Positions 25,229 to 34,200 of a stretch of DNA of 64,000 nt are shown piece after piece; positions within the stretch are counted from its first letter, which is position 1; every line of letters starts with the position of its first letter. The DNA is from Spirosoma rhododendri (GTDB lineage Bacteria > Bacteroidota > Bacteroidia > Cytophagales > Spirosomataceae): NCBI RefSeq assembly GCF_012849055.1, contig NZ_CP051677.1, positions 1,433,501 to 1,497,500 on the forward strand, given 5' to 3'. Under the pieces are notes generated by a model. The model was not told the DNA's origin and ran no database searches. It saw nothing but the letters and a program-made list of their open reading frames with translations. Position numbers and translations under genes: made by a program.

Positions 25229-26788
25229 TTAAACGTCCAGCCGGTTTCTATTTTTCAGAAACTGATCGGCCGTGCGTAGCGAAAGTGCCATGATCGTCAG
25301 GGCCGGGTTAACGGCGAGTGCGCTGGGGAATGTCGAGTTATCGCTGATAAACAGGTTCGGAACGTCGAACGATTGCCCATCGGCGTTGATAACGTTTGTT
25401 TCCCGGTCGTGGCCCATCCGGCAAGTGCCGATGATGTGGGCGTTACGCTGATAGTCCCATACGTTTTTCGCCCCGGCCGCGTCCCAGATTTCGCGCATGA
25501 TCTTGTCGGCGTGGGCCGTCATCCGAATCTCATTTTCACCGTTGGTGAAATGAACACGTGGCTTCGGCAGACCACGACTGTCTTTTTCGTCCGACAGTTC
25601 CAGGTAGTTGAAGTCGTAGGGCAGGCAGTCGCCGAGGATATTGATACCGGCGACGTGGTTGTAAGCGCGGGCGGCCTTCTTAAACGACTCGCCCCACAGG
25701 CCGCGCTGCCGGGCCATCTGTTGCAGGTAGGTAACGGGCATTACCCCGATCGACTGAAGCAGGTAGCCACCGGCAAAATCGGCATCTTTGGGACGGTGCG
25801 TATCCTCCGAAATAACCGCGCCGGGAATACCCTTGTACGGCCGTATGTCTTCGTCGAACTCACCCCAGATCTGCAAGCCCGTGTGCGCCATGAAATTCCG
25901 GCCCACCTGCCCATTGCTGTTAGCTAATTGGTTCAGCAGCAGCAGTCGGGGTGTTTCGATGGCTCCGGCGCAGAGGAACACATACTTGCATTTCTGCCGC
26001 TTCTCCTGGTCATCCTGTATGTAAACAACCTCGCTGATACGGCCACTGCTGTCTTTGACGAGTTGGGTTACGTAACACTCTGTCCGCAGTTCCGCGCCTT
26101 TGCTCAGCGCCAGCGGGATGTACGTGACGTCCATGCTGGATTTCGCGCCAATGTTGCAACCGGCCTGACAAAAGCCCCGGTTGGCACAGGCGGGGCGATG
26201 ACCAACCCCTTCCTGATAACGACCGGCCGACAAGGCTGCGTTGGCCGCCAGCGATGTTTTAATGCCCACTGCCTCACAACCGCGCTCCATTAGCTGCCCG
26301 GCCCCGTTTATGGGTAACGGGGGTGTTGGATACGACCGCTTGCGCGCTGGCCCCCACGGGTATTCCGCCGGGCCTGAAACGCCGATGAAGTGTTCGATTT
26401 CATCGTAGTATGTCGCGATTTCGTCGAAGCTGATTGGCCAGTCGACACCCACGCCGAAGTCGGTCTTCAGCTGAAGGTCGTCTGGTTGAACGCGGGGGGT
26501 GTAAGCCGTGTAGTGCAGCGTCGAGCCGCCAACGCCCGTACCGGAATTGTTGCTGCCAAACGCTACCGGGTCTTTGCCCGCGCTGAGTCGCTCGTCGTTC
26601 CAGAATAGCTTGTCCTGCGCTCGCTCGTCGGTTGGGAAGTCTTTCTTTGGGTCCCAGTACTTCCCGGCTTCGAGTGCCACGACCTTCAGACCGGCAGCGG
26701 CCAACCGGGCCATCAGGGGCGCACCCCCCGCACCGGTACCGATTACCACTGCATCGACACTATCGTTAAGGCTGAATTGATTGCTCAT
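25229..26788 (-). CDS. GMC family FAD-dependent oxidoreductase
   Basis: A 519-residue flavoprotein. The FAD Rossmann motif is DAVVIGTGAGGAPLMARLA (about residues 13-31) with the acidic LEAGKYW. The GMC N-terminal signature region is GTGVGGSTLHYTAYTPR. The C-terminal catalytic His and closing motif lie in IIGTCRMGHD and AVNPALTIMA. It is close to gluconate 2-dehydrogenase or 2-keto-sugar dehydrogenase large subunits and is followed in transcription by the GH1-like gene. The putative small subunit is encoded 57 bases upstream. No signal peptide is seen, so export may depend on the partner, or the complex may be cytoplasmic. Confidence 0.9.
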   Translation of the reverse strand: MSNQFSLNDSVDAVVIGTGAGGAPLMARLAAAGLKVVALEAGKYWDPKKDFPTDERAQDKLFWNDERLSAGKDPVAFGSNNSGTGVGGSTLHYTAYTPRVQPDDLQLKTDFGVGVDWPISFDEIATYYDEIEHFIGVSGPAEYPWGPARKRSYPTPPLPINGAGQLMERGCEAVGIKTSLAANAALSAGRYQEGVGHRPACANRGFCQAGCNIGAKSSMDVTYIPLALSKGAELRTECYVTQLVKDSSGRISEVVYIQDDQEKRQKCKYVFLCAGAIETPRLLLLNQLANSNGQVGRNFMAHTGLQIWGEFDEDIRPYKGIPGAVISEDTHRPKDADFAGGYLLQSIGVMPVTYLQQMARQRGLWGESFKKAARAYNHVAGINILGDCLPYDFNYLELSDEKDSRGLPKPRVHFTNGENEIRMTAHADKIMREIWDAAGAKNVWDYQRNAHIIGTCRMGHDRETNVINADGQSFDVPNLFISDNSTFPSALAVNPALTIMALSLRTADQFLKNRNRLDV

Positions 26789-26844
26789 ACGTTATTGCGT
26801 CGCATTCTTGTAGCGACACGAATACAGGTAAATAAACAAGGAGG

Positions 26845-27441
26845 TTAGTCGATTGGGCGCGGTTCGCGGGTTTCCAGTTCGTTGAGCTTAAGTTGCTGCC
26901 AGGTCGGTACATCGGCCATGCCGACGTAGCCAATTTCTTCCTGCCCCAGCGGGTGGCTGTAGTACGCATTTACTACCTCAGCGAACGTCTCTTCAAAAAA
27001 CCGACCTGCCGGCACCTGCTGCCAGGTGACGCCGGGGGGCGTTCCGGCCTGAACAGCGTTCAGAACTTCATCCTGCTGCTCGACGGGCAAGTCGCAGAAC
27101 GGTGCGCCATACAGCGCAACAGCACTTTCGTCGGTAGCTTTCAGACCCAGCTGGTACGCTTCCCGATCGTTGGGCATACTATCGTATCGCCAGCCGTCGG
27201 ATTTGTTGTTCGTCAGTCGTTCGTCGATTGCACCCGCGATGTCGATACGGCCTACCGAGTCATCCTGTGGGAGTAACCGATTCGTGATGCAGGTAAGTAG
27301 CTTGAACTCGTCGGCGCTGAAAAAAGTGGGTTGCCGGGGTTGTTGCTCCAGCCGCTCGGTCAGCGCCTGCCGGGTTGCGTCGGTGACGGCGTCTGTTGCG
27401 AGCAGATCGCGTACCGTTCCGGCGGGATAGTGGTAGTCCAT
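26845..27441 (-). CDS. Gluconate 2-dehydrogenase subunit 3 family protein
   Basis: A 198-residue protein with the typical core FFSADEFKLLTCITNRLLPQDD, then an IDERL helix region and FFEETFAEVVNAYYSHP. This family accompanies GMC flavoproteins as the small or chaperone subunit. It usually carries a Tat signal (RRxFL); none is visible at this N-terminus (MDYHYPAGTVRDLL). It stands directly upstream of the GMC gene on the same strand. Confidence 0.85.
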   Translation of the reverse strand: MDYHYPAGTVRDLLATDAVTDATRQALTERLEQQPRQPTFFSADEFKLLTCITNRLLPQDDSVGRIDIAGAIDERLTNNKSDGWRYDSMPNDREAYQLGLKATDESAVALYGAPFCDLPVEQQDEVLNAVQAGTPPGVTWQQVPAGRFFEETFAEVVNAYYSHPLGQEEIGYVGMADVPTWQQLKLNELETREPRPID

Positions 27442-27478
27442 CGGTGTGTAAGTTTCAATTCAAGGTTTGTAGTTCAAG

Positions 27479-27550
27479 GTTTAAAGTCTATCGTTCAAGC
27501 AGAATGTTTCGGTTCCACCAACATTAAACCTTGAACGATAAACTTCAAAC
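27479..27550. repeat. Imperfect palindrome between the SDR and subunit-3 genes
   Basis: The left arm at 27479-27499 (GTTTAAAGTCTATCGTTCAAG) and right arm at 27530-27550 (starting CTTGAACGATAAACTTCAAA) are complementary with about three mismatches. Further copies of TTCAAGGTTT lie just to the left (from about 27459). The element starts 7 bases after the SDR stop on the minus strand. It resembles the other intergenic palindromes of the window but has a different sequence. Confidence 0.65.
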
Positions 27551-27556
27551 GGGCGA

Positions 27557-28423
27557 TCAGCCCAGCTTGCCGCCCGTTACTTCAACGATGCTGCCGGTCA
27601 TGAAGCTACCGTCTTCCGATGCCAGCAGGACGTAAGCAGGTGCCAGTTCTTCGGGTTGACCGGGCCGGGCGAGTGCGACTTCGTGTCCGAAGTTTTCAAC
27701 CTCGTCGACGGGCATTGTACCGGGAATATTGGGTGTCCAGACGGGGCCGGGGGCTACGCAGTTGACACGAATGCCTTTTTCGCCCAATTGAATAGCCAGC
27801 GATTTGGTGAAGGCGTGAATAGCTCCTTTTGTCGCGGTGTAATCAACCAGAATCGGGTTGCCGACGATACCGACGATGCTACCCGTATTTACGATGCAGT
27901 CGCCTTTTTTGAAATGCGGCAATGCGGCCTGCGCCATGAAGAAATAGGCGATGATGTTGGTGTCGAATGCCCGGCGAAGCTGCTCTTCCGAGATGTCTTC
28001 CAGCTTCTCCTGCGCCATCTGGAAGGCCGCGTTGTTGACCAGAATATTCAGCGAACCGTAATGATCGACGGTTTGCTTCACGGCATTCTTACAATTTTCC
28101 TTGCTGCGAACGTCGGCCTGAATTACCAGACATTGTCCCCCTTTCGATTCAACAAGCCGCTTCGTTTCGGCGGCATCGTCGGCGTTTTCGTTGTACACGA
28201 TGGCGACTTTTGCCCCTTCCATCGCGAACGCGGTAGCGACGGCCCGGCCGATACCGGAGTCAGCGCCGGTGATGATCGCGACCCGACCCGCCAGCTTACC
28301 GGCCGGTTTGTAGAAATTTAGTTCGGTAGCCGGAGCCGGGTCCATTTCCGACTGCTTCGCCGGGTATGCCTGTTTCTGGCCAGAAATTTCTGCTGAGGTT
28401 GGGCGAAAAGGTTGGTCGTTCAT
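27557..28423 (-). CDS. SDR family oxidoreductase (YghA/glucose-1-dehydrogenase-like)
   Basis: A 288-residue short-chain dehydrogenase with the N-terminal extension typical of YghA-type enzymes (PFRPTSAEISGQKQAYPAKQ). The cofactor motif is GADSGIGRAVA, then NNAAFQ, the catalytic Ser in TGSIVG, and Tyr and Lys in VDYTATKGAIHAF. The end VEVTGGKLG is typical. Cytoplasmic NAD(P)-dependent alcohol or aldehyde reductase. It may be transcribed together with the GMC/GH1 group, separated only by the palindrome. Confidence 0.92.
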   Translation of the reverse strand: MNDQPFRPTSAEISGQKQAYPAKQSEMDPAPATELNFYKPAGKLAGRVAIITGADSGIGRAVATAFAMEGAKVAIVYNENADDAAETKRLVESKGGQCLVIQADVRSKENCKNAVKQTVDHYGSLNILVNNAAFQMAQEKLEDISEEQLRRAFDTNIIAYFFMAQAALPHFKKGDCIVNTGSIVGIVGNPILVDYTATKGAIHAFTKSLAIQLGEKGIRVNCVAPGPVWTPNIPGTMPVDEVENFGHEVALARPGQPEELAPAYVLLASEDGSFMTGSIVEVTGGKLG

Positions 28424-28528
28424 AAATCGTTGATAGTAATTATAGAAAGCGTCTGGGTTACAAACGAGGGATAAACCGGACGTTGCGACGCTTTGTTAAG
28501 TACTTCGATCAAACGAACTGGTTTCCCA

Positions 28529-28565
28529 TAAAAAATGGGCTGCTCAGCCAGAAGCAAAGCAGCCC
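28529..28565 (-). terminator. Terminator of the DUF2141 gene
   Basis: GGGCTGCT (28537-28544) pairs with AGCAGCCC (28558-28565); read on the minus strand the stem is followed by ATTTTTTA. It lies about 30 bases after the stop codon of the gene at 28593-29039. Confidence 0.85.
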
Positions 28566-28592
28566 GTCCGTGAGAACGACCCGTGATTATTC

Positions 28593-29039
28593 TTACATCT
28601 CAATTACGCTAACTGAAACGGCTTTGTCGCCGTCGAGCACGAACGCACACTGATCGAAACTGGGCGGCCCCATCAGCATTGTAACGTTCGAGAAGCCAAA
28701 CGGCTCGGTAGGCATTTGTCCCGAAAAGTCCATCTGTTTGTTGTCGTTCAGGTCTTGGTAAAGCCGTACGGCGTACTTCCCCGGCTTCAGGTCAGCGAAG
28801 GTGAGCGTTGCGTCGCCGGTAGCGGGGACATCGATAGTCTGCGTAATGGCCGATTTTCCCATGAGCGATTTGTCGTCGGTCGCCAGCCCCACGTACAGCT
28901 TGCCGGTGCGCTGCGTAAGCCCACTGATCGTAACCGTTAGCTTGTGCGTGGCGGAATCAGCGGGGAGGGTGGTCGTGAACGCGAATGAGTGCGAGAGAAG
29001 GGCAACGAACAGGACGAACGTAGACAGGATAGCTTTCAT
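28593..29039 (-). CDS. DUF2141 domain exported protein
   Basis: A 148-residue protein starting MKAILSTFVLFVALLSHSFA, a clear signal peptide. The rest is a DUF2141 domain: LTVTISGLTQRTGKLYVGL, LKPGKYAVRLYQDLNDNKQMD, GQMPTEPFGFSN. This family is periplasmic with an immunoglobulin-like fold and unknown function. It is monocistronic, with its own terminator. Confidence 0.92.
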   Translation of the reverse strand: MKAILSTFVLFVALLSHSFAFTTTLPADSATHKLTVTISGLTQRTGKLYVGLATDDKSLMGKSAITQTIDVPATGDATLTFADLKPGKYAVRLYQDLNDNKQMDFSGQMPTEPFGFSNVTMLMGPPSFDQCAFVLDGDKAVSVSVIEM

Positions 29040-29195
29040 CGGAAATAGGGTGGTTATGCGGTAGACCGGGCGTCGTTGCCCGGCCTGACAAACATAGCCG
29101 ATTCGATGAAGGCTGCGCAACCGGGAGGGACAAACGGCACCGATTTGGGATAAACCGCACTGCCAGAAGCTGTTTGGCCTGCTGTTGGGACGAAT

Positions 29196-29227
29196 ATCAC
29201 GCTGACCTACCCGTTGTTCAGCGTGAT
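29196..29227. repeat. Inverted repeat at the recQ 3' end
   Basis: Perfect 10-bp arms ATCACGCTGA (29196-29205) and TCAGCGTGAT (29218-29227) around the recQ stop codon. It may act as a terminator, but there is no T run. Confidence 0.4.
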
Positions 29228-31135
29228 GTTGCCGACTTTGTTGTACCGAATTTCATCTTCGGCCAGCATCTGATTGATCGTCTGGGTAAGTAGCTCTTCG
29301 TCGGTCTGGGCAAAATGGTGGACCAGTTGTTTGGGCGACACGCCGGGGCCGTTGGCCAGCGCGACGTACGCCCGGACCTCCCCGCGCACAGCCGCGTCGG
29401 CCTGTTCGGCTTGCTTTTTACGTTTCAGGCAATTGTCGCAGATACCGCAGCGGTCGTTGGTGCGTTCGCCAAAATACGCTTGCAGCAGGCGGGTGCGGCA
29501 CTGCGTCGGGTGCTCGGTATACAGAATGGCCGCGTTGACTTTACGCAGGGCCTGCTCGCGACGGCGCTTCAGTTCGGCAACGTCGATGGGCAGCGAGGGC
29601 GCATCGTAGCGGGGCGTCAGGAACGTTAGCTGGGGCTTGTCTTTTTGCTTTTCGTAGATCACCACGTTGCGCTGATGCAGCTGCTCCAGCATGGCCACAA
29701 TTTCGGGCTGGTTAATCAAAAACGTCCGCGCCATCGTCGACTCGGAAATGGTAATGAAATCGGTAAACAGTTCGCCCCCGTAGTAGCGTAGCAGCAGCTT
29801 CAGAAACGGGTCGAGTTTGGGGTTCAGCACCTGAAATTCGTACAGCTGCCGGTTGTCGAGCGCCATCGCCAGCCGTGAGGGGTGGAAATAGTTTTCGTTG
29901 AGCTGGATCAGCCCTTCCAGTTGCAGCTGTTTTAAGGCGTAGTGCGTTTCGGTCGGCGGCAGGTCGTAGGTGTGCGTAAAGGCGGCAGCGTCGAAGTCGT
30001 AACTGGCGAACTGACCCCCGCCCACCGGCACGGCTGTGTAATTCGCCAGTGCCTGATAGACCCGGCGCAGCATCTCGACGGGCTGATAGATTTGCTCGGT
30101 GCGCTGCCGCAACTGCTCGAGGTCGGCGGGCGTGTATAGCATCACGGCGTAGGCTTTCTGCCCGTCGCGCCCGGCCCGGCCTGCTTCCTGATAGTAGGCT
30201 TCCAGCGAGTCGGGGACGTCAAGGTGAACCACTACCCGCACGTCGGGCTTGTCGATGCCCATACCGAAGGCGTTGGTCGACACCACAATGCGGGTCTGGT
30301 TTTGTAGCCACGCATCCTGCTTGTCGGTGCGCTGCTGCGTCGTCAGGCCCGCGTGGTAGAAATCGGCGGAGATACCTTGCCGCGACAGCCAGTCGGCTAC
30401 GCGCTGTGTCTGCCGCCGGCTGCGGACGTACACGATGCCGCAGCCCGGCACCCGGTTCAGAATCCGCAGCAGCCGGTCTTCCTTCTGCTCCGTCTCCAGC
30501 ACCGAATACGACAGGTTGGGCCGGGCGAAGGTCTGCCGAAATACGGTCGGTGGCTGACCGTTGTGCGACCGGATCGCCAGCTTGTCGATGATGTCGGTTT
30601 GAACATCGGGCGTGGCCGAAGCGGTTAGCGCGATGAGTGGCGTGTCGGGAATCAGTTCGCGGAATTCGGCGATTTGCAGGTAAGGCGGCCGGAAATCGTA
30701 ACCCCAGGCTGATACGCAGTGCGCTTCGTCGATGGCCAGCAGACAAACGTTCATCTGCTTGACCCGCTCGATCACCAGTTCGGTACGCAGTCGTTCGGGC
30801 GACAGGTACAGAAATTTGGTATTGCCGTAAATGCAGTTATCGAGCGTCGTGTCGATCTCGCGGTAGTGCATACCGGCGTAAATCGTGGCTGCCGGAATAC
30901 CCCGCCGACGCAGCTGATCGACCTGATCTTTCATCAGCGCGATCAGGGGCGTTACGACGATACAAACGCCGGGCATCGCCAGCGCCGGTACCTGAAAACA
31001 GATCGACTTACCACCCCCCGTCGGCATGAGTACCAGCGCATCCTGCCCGGCCAGCACCGTGTTGACTACATCTTCCTGCATAGGCCGGAAGGCGGAATAA
31101 CCCCAGAATTGCTGTAAAATTTGCCGGTTTGTCAT
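29207..31135 (-). CDS. recQ: ATP-dependent DNA helicase RecQ
   Basis: A 642-residue 3'-5' helicase. Motif I is LMPTGGGKSICFQVPAL, motif II AIDEAHCVSAWGYDF, and motif VI includes YYQEAGRAGRDG. The RecQ zinc-binding cysteines appear in CRTRLLQAYFGE and DRCGICDNCLKR, followed by a winged-helix-like end. No HRDC domain can be recognised. The start is taken at MTNRQILQQFWGYSAFRPMQ; a 40-codon longer reading is low in family character. Acts in recombination and stalled-fork repair. Stands alone between the DUF2141 and protease genes. Confidence 0.93.
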   Translation of the reverse strand: MTNRQILQQFWGYSAFRPMQEDVVNTVLAGQDALVLMPTGGGKSICFQVPALAMPGVCIVVTPLIALMKDQVDQLRRRGIPAATIYAGMHYREIDTTLDNCIYGNTKFLYLSPERLRTELVIERVKQMNVCLLAIDEAHCVSAWGYDFRPPYLQIAEFRELIPDTPLIALTASATPDVQTDIIDKLAIRSHNGQPPTVFRQTFARPNLSYSVLETEQKEDRLLRILNRVPGCGIVYVRSRRQTQRVADWLSRQGISADFYHAGLTTQQRTDKQDAWLQNQTRIVVSTNAFGMGIDKPDVRVVVHLDVPDSLEAYYQEAGRAGRDGQKAYAVMLYTPADLEQLRQRTEQIYQPVEMLRRVYQALANYTAVPVGGGQFASYDFDAAAFTHTYDLPPTETHYALKQLQLEGLIQLNENYFHPSRLAMALDNRQLYEFQVLNPKLDPFLKLLLRYYGGELFTDFITISESTMARTFLINQPEIVAMLEQLHQRNVVIYEKQKDKPQLTFLTPRYDAPSLPIDVAELKRRREQALRKVNAAILYTEHPTQCRTRLLQAYFGERTNDRCGICDNCLKRKKQAEQADAAVRGEVRAYVALANGPGVSPKQLVHHFAQTDEELLTQTINQMLAEDEIRYNKVGNITLNNG

Positions 31136-31451
31136 GCGAAACGGGTGCCGCAACGGGCCATTTCCGCTGGGCTGCAATTGCACCACGAAGGTACGCACTG
31201 ACACAGACAAACCGGAGTGATCGCAGATTCGTTTATGCTGGCACGACCGGGCCATCCGCAGTTGCGAGAGCCAGTAGATATAGAAATGGGTTGACCGGGC
31301 GTTAAAGCAGTCGACTATGCTCCTTTTATTAACTTCCGTGCCTACTTTGGGTAGTTCTGTTAGGCCATTGCGAAAATAATTGGTTTCTGGGCAGTCACCG
31401 GGCCAAACCGATTACAAACAAACTCAACCTGTTATCGACAACTACGTTTAC

Positions 31452-34115
31452 ATGCAGACCTATTTCTGTCAAGTATCAGCCCGGTTTTTCCGGGCGGGTG
31501 GGTTTATGGCTATGGCCCTGCTGCTGGCAGGGGTGGCCCTGGCTCAGCCGAAAGGAAGCTCCCCTCCCGCCACCGACTACGCCCAGTTCGTACGCTCGGC
31601 CCGCACCTACAAAGCGCCCAAAACGATCTGCTACGCCAGCGCCAAAAATGAGTTTACGCAGGTGCTGGCCCCCGAAGCGTTCCGGAAGCGGCTCAACAAC
31701 CCCGGAGCGAGGCAGGCCGCCGTTACGTCGCAGTTTATCGTGACCTATACCGGCTTCACGGCCGATGCGCAGCGGGCTTTTCAGCGGGCCGTCGATATAT
31801 GGTCGACGCTGATCGTGTCGCCGGTGCCGATACGCATTAAAGCCGTGTGGTCGAGACTTGACCCCGGTGTGCTGGGGTCGGCCGGGCCGTCGGATGTGCG
31901 GGTTGGCAGCGATGGTACGCAGAAAGCGTTTGGTATCTACCCCATTGCACTGGCGGAGAAAATCGCCCGTCGGCCGCTGAACAGTCCTGACTCGTCGGAT
32001 ATCGATGCGAGCTTCAGCAGCAATGTCAACTGGTATTACGGGCTCGATGCGAAGACACCCGCCGGGCAGTATGACCTGGTATCGGTTGTTTTGCACGAGA
32101 TCGGCCACGGGCTGGGCTTCATCGGCTATTACGGTACGGTTGGTACGACGGCTTCATACCAGACGCCCTACCCGGCCGTGTACGACCATTTCATCGAAGA
32201 TAGTCAGGGGCGGAAGCTGGTGGCCAATGGCGAAACGTATCCGCTGGGCTCCAACGCGCTGTACCGGCAGCTGACCGGTAACAACATCTTCCTGAATGGC
32301 CCGGTGATGCAGCGAACCGTTCGGCAGCGGGCTAAATTGTACGCTCCGTCTACCTTCGACCGGGGATCGAGCATCTACCACCTCGACGAAGGCACCTACC
32401 CGGCCAGAGATACCAATTCGCTGATGACCCCGCAGATTGGCGCGGCTGAAGCTATTCATTCGCCCGGTCCGCTAGTGCTGAATTTTTTCTCCGATATCGA
32501 ATGGAAAACGACGTCGATCCTGCACACGCCACTGGACGATAATGAGGATGTCCGGGACGTCGTGTTTCAGGCGCGTATCGTCAGCGATACGACGCTGACG
32601 GCCGGATCGGTTCGGCTGTTTTACCGCAAAGGGGCTCCGACCGGTACGGATACAACCTATACTGCCGTCACACCGACGCTGGTGTCTGGCACGACAGACA
32701 CCTACGCCTATACGATGCCCGCTTCCGTTGCTCAGGGCGACATTTACTATTATTTCCGGGCGCAGGATGCGTCAAGCCGCACGTTTACCAACCCCGGCAA
32801 GCGACCCGATGGCTCACAGGTACCGTTCCGGGTGCAGTTCGGTCCCGATCAGGTGCCGCCAACGGTGCGCTACAATCCCGGTAAGAACTTCATCATCAAC
32901 CCCGCCCTGACCGACTCGCTGGTCGTTCGGGCGTATGTCACCGACGACCGTTCGATTGGCGTTGGCAACGCCCGGCTGGAATACCAGATCAACGGAACCG
33001 CGCAGCCAACCGTGACCCTGCGGTTTACGCAGCCGGTCGTCAACCGGCAGCAGTACGATAGCATCTACTTCGGACGGGTCGTTTTTCCAGCCAATCAGCT
33101 GAAAGCAGGCGACGTGATTACGTATCGGATCGTCGCCCGCGATTCATCACGAGCCCGCAATCAGGCTGTTAGTCCGGCAACGGGTTTTTACAGTCTGAGC
33201 GTGGTAGCTCCGCAGACGACCGTCGATCGGTATACAACGACGTTTGCCAGCACGACGGTGGCCGGCGATTTTGCCGGGTACCGCTTCGGAATTGCAACGC
33301 CCAGCGGCTTTTCTGACCCGGCCCTTCACTCCGAACATCCTTACCAGAACGGGTCCGACTACAGCTACCAGAGTAACGCCGAGTACATTCTGCTATCGCC
33401 CATCCGGGTCAAGAGCAACCCCGATAGTGCCAGCATTCGGTTCAACGAGATCGTGCTGGTTGAGCCGGGCGACCCCGGTAGCCGATTCGGCGACGCCAAT
33501 TTTTACGATTACGTCATTGTGGAAGGGTCGGTCAACTATGGCCGTACCTGGCTACCGCTACTTGACGGGTACGACTCCCGCGATCAGGAAGACTGGCTGG
33601 CCGCTTACAACCGTACCACGAGTACGAATCAGACGACCGGTGAAACCAACTCAACGACCGTTGGCACGTCGGCCCTGTTTAAGTCCCGCGAGTTTTTCAT
33701 TCCGACTACCGGCTATTTCCGGGGGGGCGATCAGATCATGATCCGCTTCCGGCTATTCTCCGATCAGTTGGCACACGGCTGGGGCTGGGCCGTCGATAAC
33801 CTGCAAATTCAGGTGCCGCCACCCCCGCCGGTACTGGCAAACGAGGTGGGTAGCGAAGGTTCGTTCAACGTCTACCCCAACCCTGTAAGTACCGGGCAGG
33901 TGCGGGTAGAAGCGGTGCTGCCAAAAGCCGTTGCCGAAGCCGCCATCACCGTATCGAGTGCAACGGGCCGGGCCGTACGGCAGCAGACGCTGAAAGTGGG
34001 CGGTATGAAAATCAGCGAGCCGCTCGACCTGACGGCATTACCCACCGGGCTCTATTTCCTGAAACTACAAGCCGGTGAAACTACATTGACGCAGAAGGTG
34101 ATTATCGCGAAATAA
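31452..34115 (+). CDS. Secreted zinc metalloprotease-like protein with type IX sorting domain
   Basis: An 887-residue protein with a signal peptide (cleavage near VALAQPKGS). The N-terminal 300 residues hold the zinc motif HEIGHGLGFIG (His215 onward). The eleventh position, His or Asp in classical metzincins, is Gly, so the third ligand must lie elsewhere. About 360-720 is beta-sandwich-rich. The C-terminal 85 residues form a type A T9SS domain (FNVYPNPVSTGQVRVEA, LDLTALPTGLYFLKLQAGE, ending QKVIIAK). This predicts export across the outer membrane by the type IX system. Starting at ATG 31452 gives the normal signal peptide. The gene is followed by a strong terminator. Confidence 0.88.
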   Translation: MQTYFCQVSARFFRAGGFMAMALLLAGVALAQPKGSSPPATDYAQFVRSARTYKAPKTICYASAKNEFTQVLAPEAFRKRLNNPGARQAAVTSQFIVTYTGFTADAQRAFQRAVDIWSTLIVSPVPIRIKAVWSRLDPGVLGSAGPSDVRVGSDGTQKAFGIYPIALAEKIARRPLNSPDSSDIDASFSSNVNWYYGLDAKTPAGQYDLVSVVLHEIGHGLGFIGYYGTVGTTASYQTPYPAVYDHFIEDSQGRKLVANGETYPLGSNALYRQLTGNNIFLNGPVMQRTVRQRAKLYAPSTFDRGSSIYHLDEGTYPARDTNSLMTPQIGAAEAIHSPGPLVLNFFSDIEWKTTSILHTPLDDNEDVRDVVFQARIVSDTTLTAGSVRLFYRKGAPTGTDTTYTAVTPTLVSGTTDTYAYTMPASVAQGDIYYYFRAQDASSRTFTNPGKRPDGSQVPFRVQFGPDQVPPTVRYNPGKNFIINPALTDSLVVRAYVTDDRSIGVGNARLEYQINGTAQPTVTLRFTQPVVNRQQYDSIYFGRVVFPANQLKAGDVITYRIVARDSSRARNQAVSPATGFYSLSVVAPQTTVDRYTTTFASTTVAGDFAGYRFGIATPSGFSDPALHSEHPYQNGSDYSYQSNAEYILLSPIRVKSNPDSASIRFNEIVLVEPGDPGSRFGDANFYDYVIVEGSVNYGRTWLPLLDGYDSRDQEDWLAAYNRTTSTNQTTGETNSTTVGTSALFKSREFFIPTTGYFRGGDQIMIRFRLFSDQLAHGWGWAVDNLQIQVPPPPPVLANEVGSEGSFNVYPNPVSTGQVRVEAVLPKAVAEAAITVSSATGRAVRQQTLKVGGMKISEPLDLTALPTGLYFLKLQAGETTLTQKVIIAK

Positions 34116-34133
34116 CCACACTGCCAGCAAACG

Positions 34134-34178
34134 AGGGGCCTTTATCACTGTCGCACAGCGGTGATAAAGGCCCCTTTT
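34134..34178 (+). terminator. Terminator after the T9SS protease gene
   Basis: A 15-bp stem, AGGGGCCTTTATCAC (34134-34148) with GTGATAAAGGCCCCT (34161-34175), followed by TTTT. It stands 19 bases after the stop codon. Confidence 0.9.
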
Positions 34179-34200
34179 CGTAGATTGCTTTTTTGCGCCT

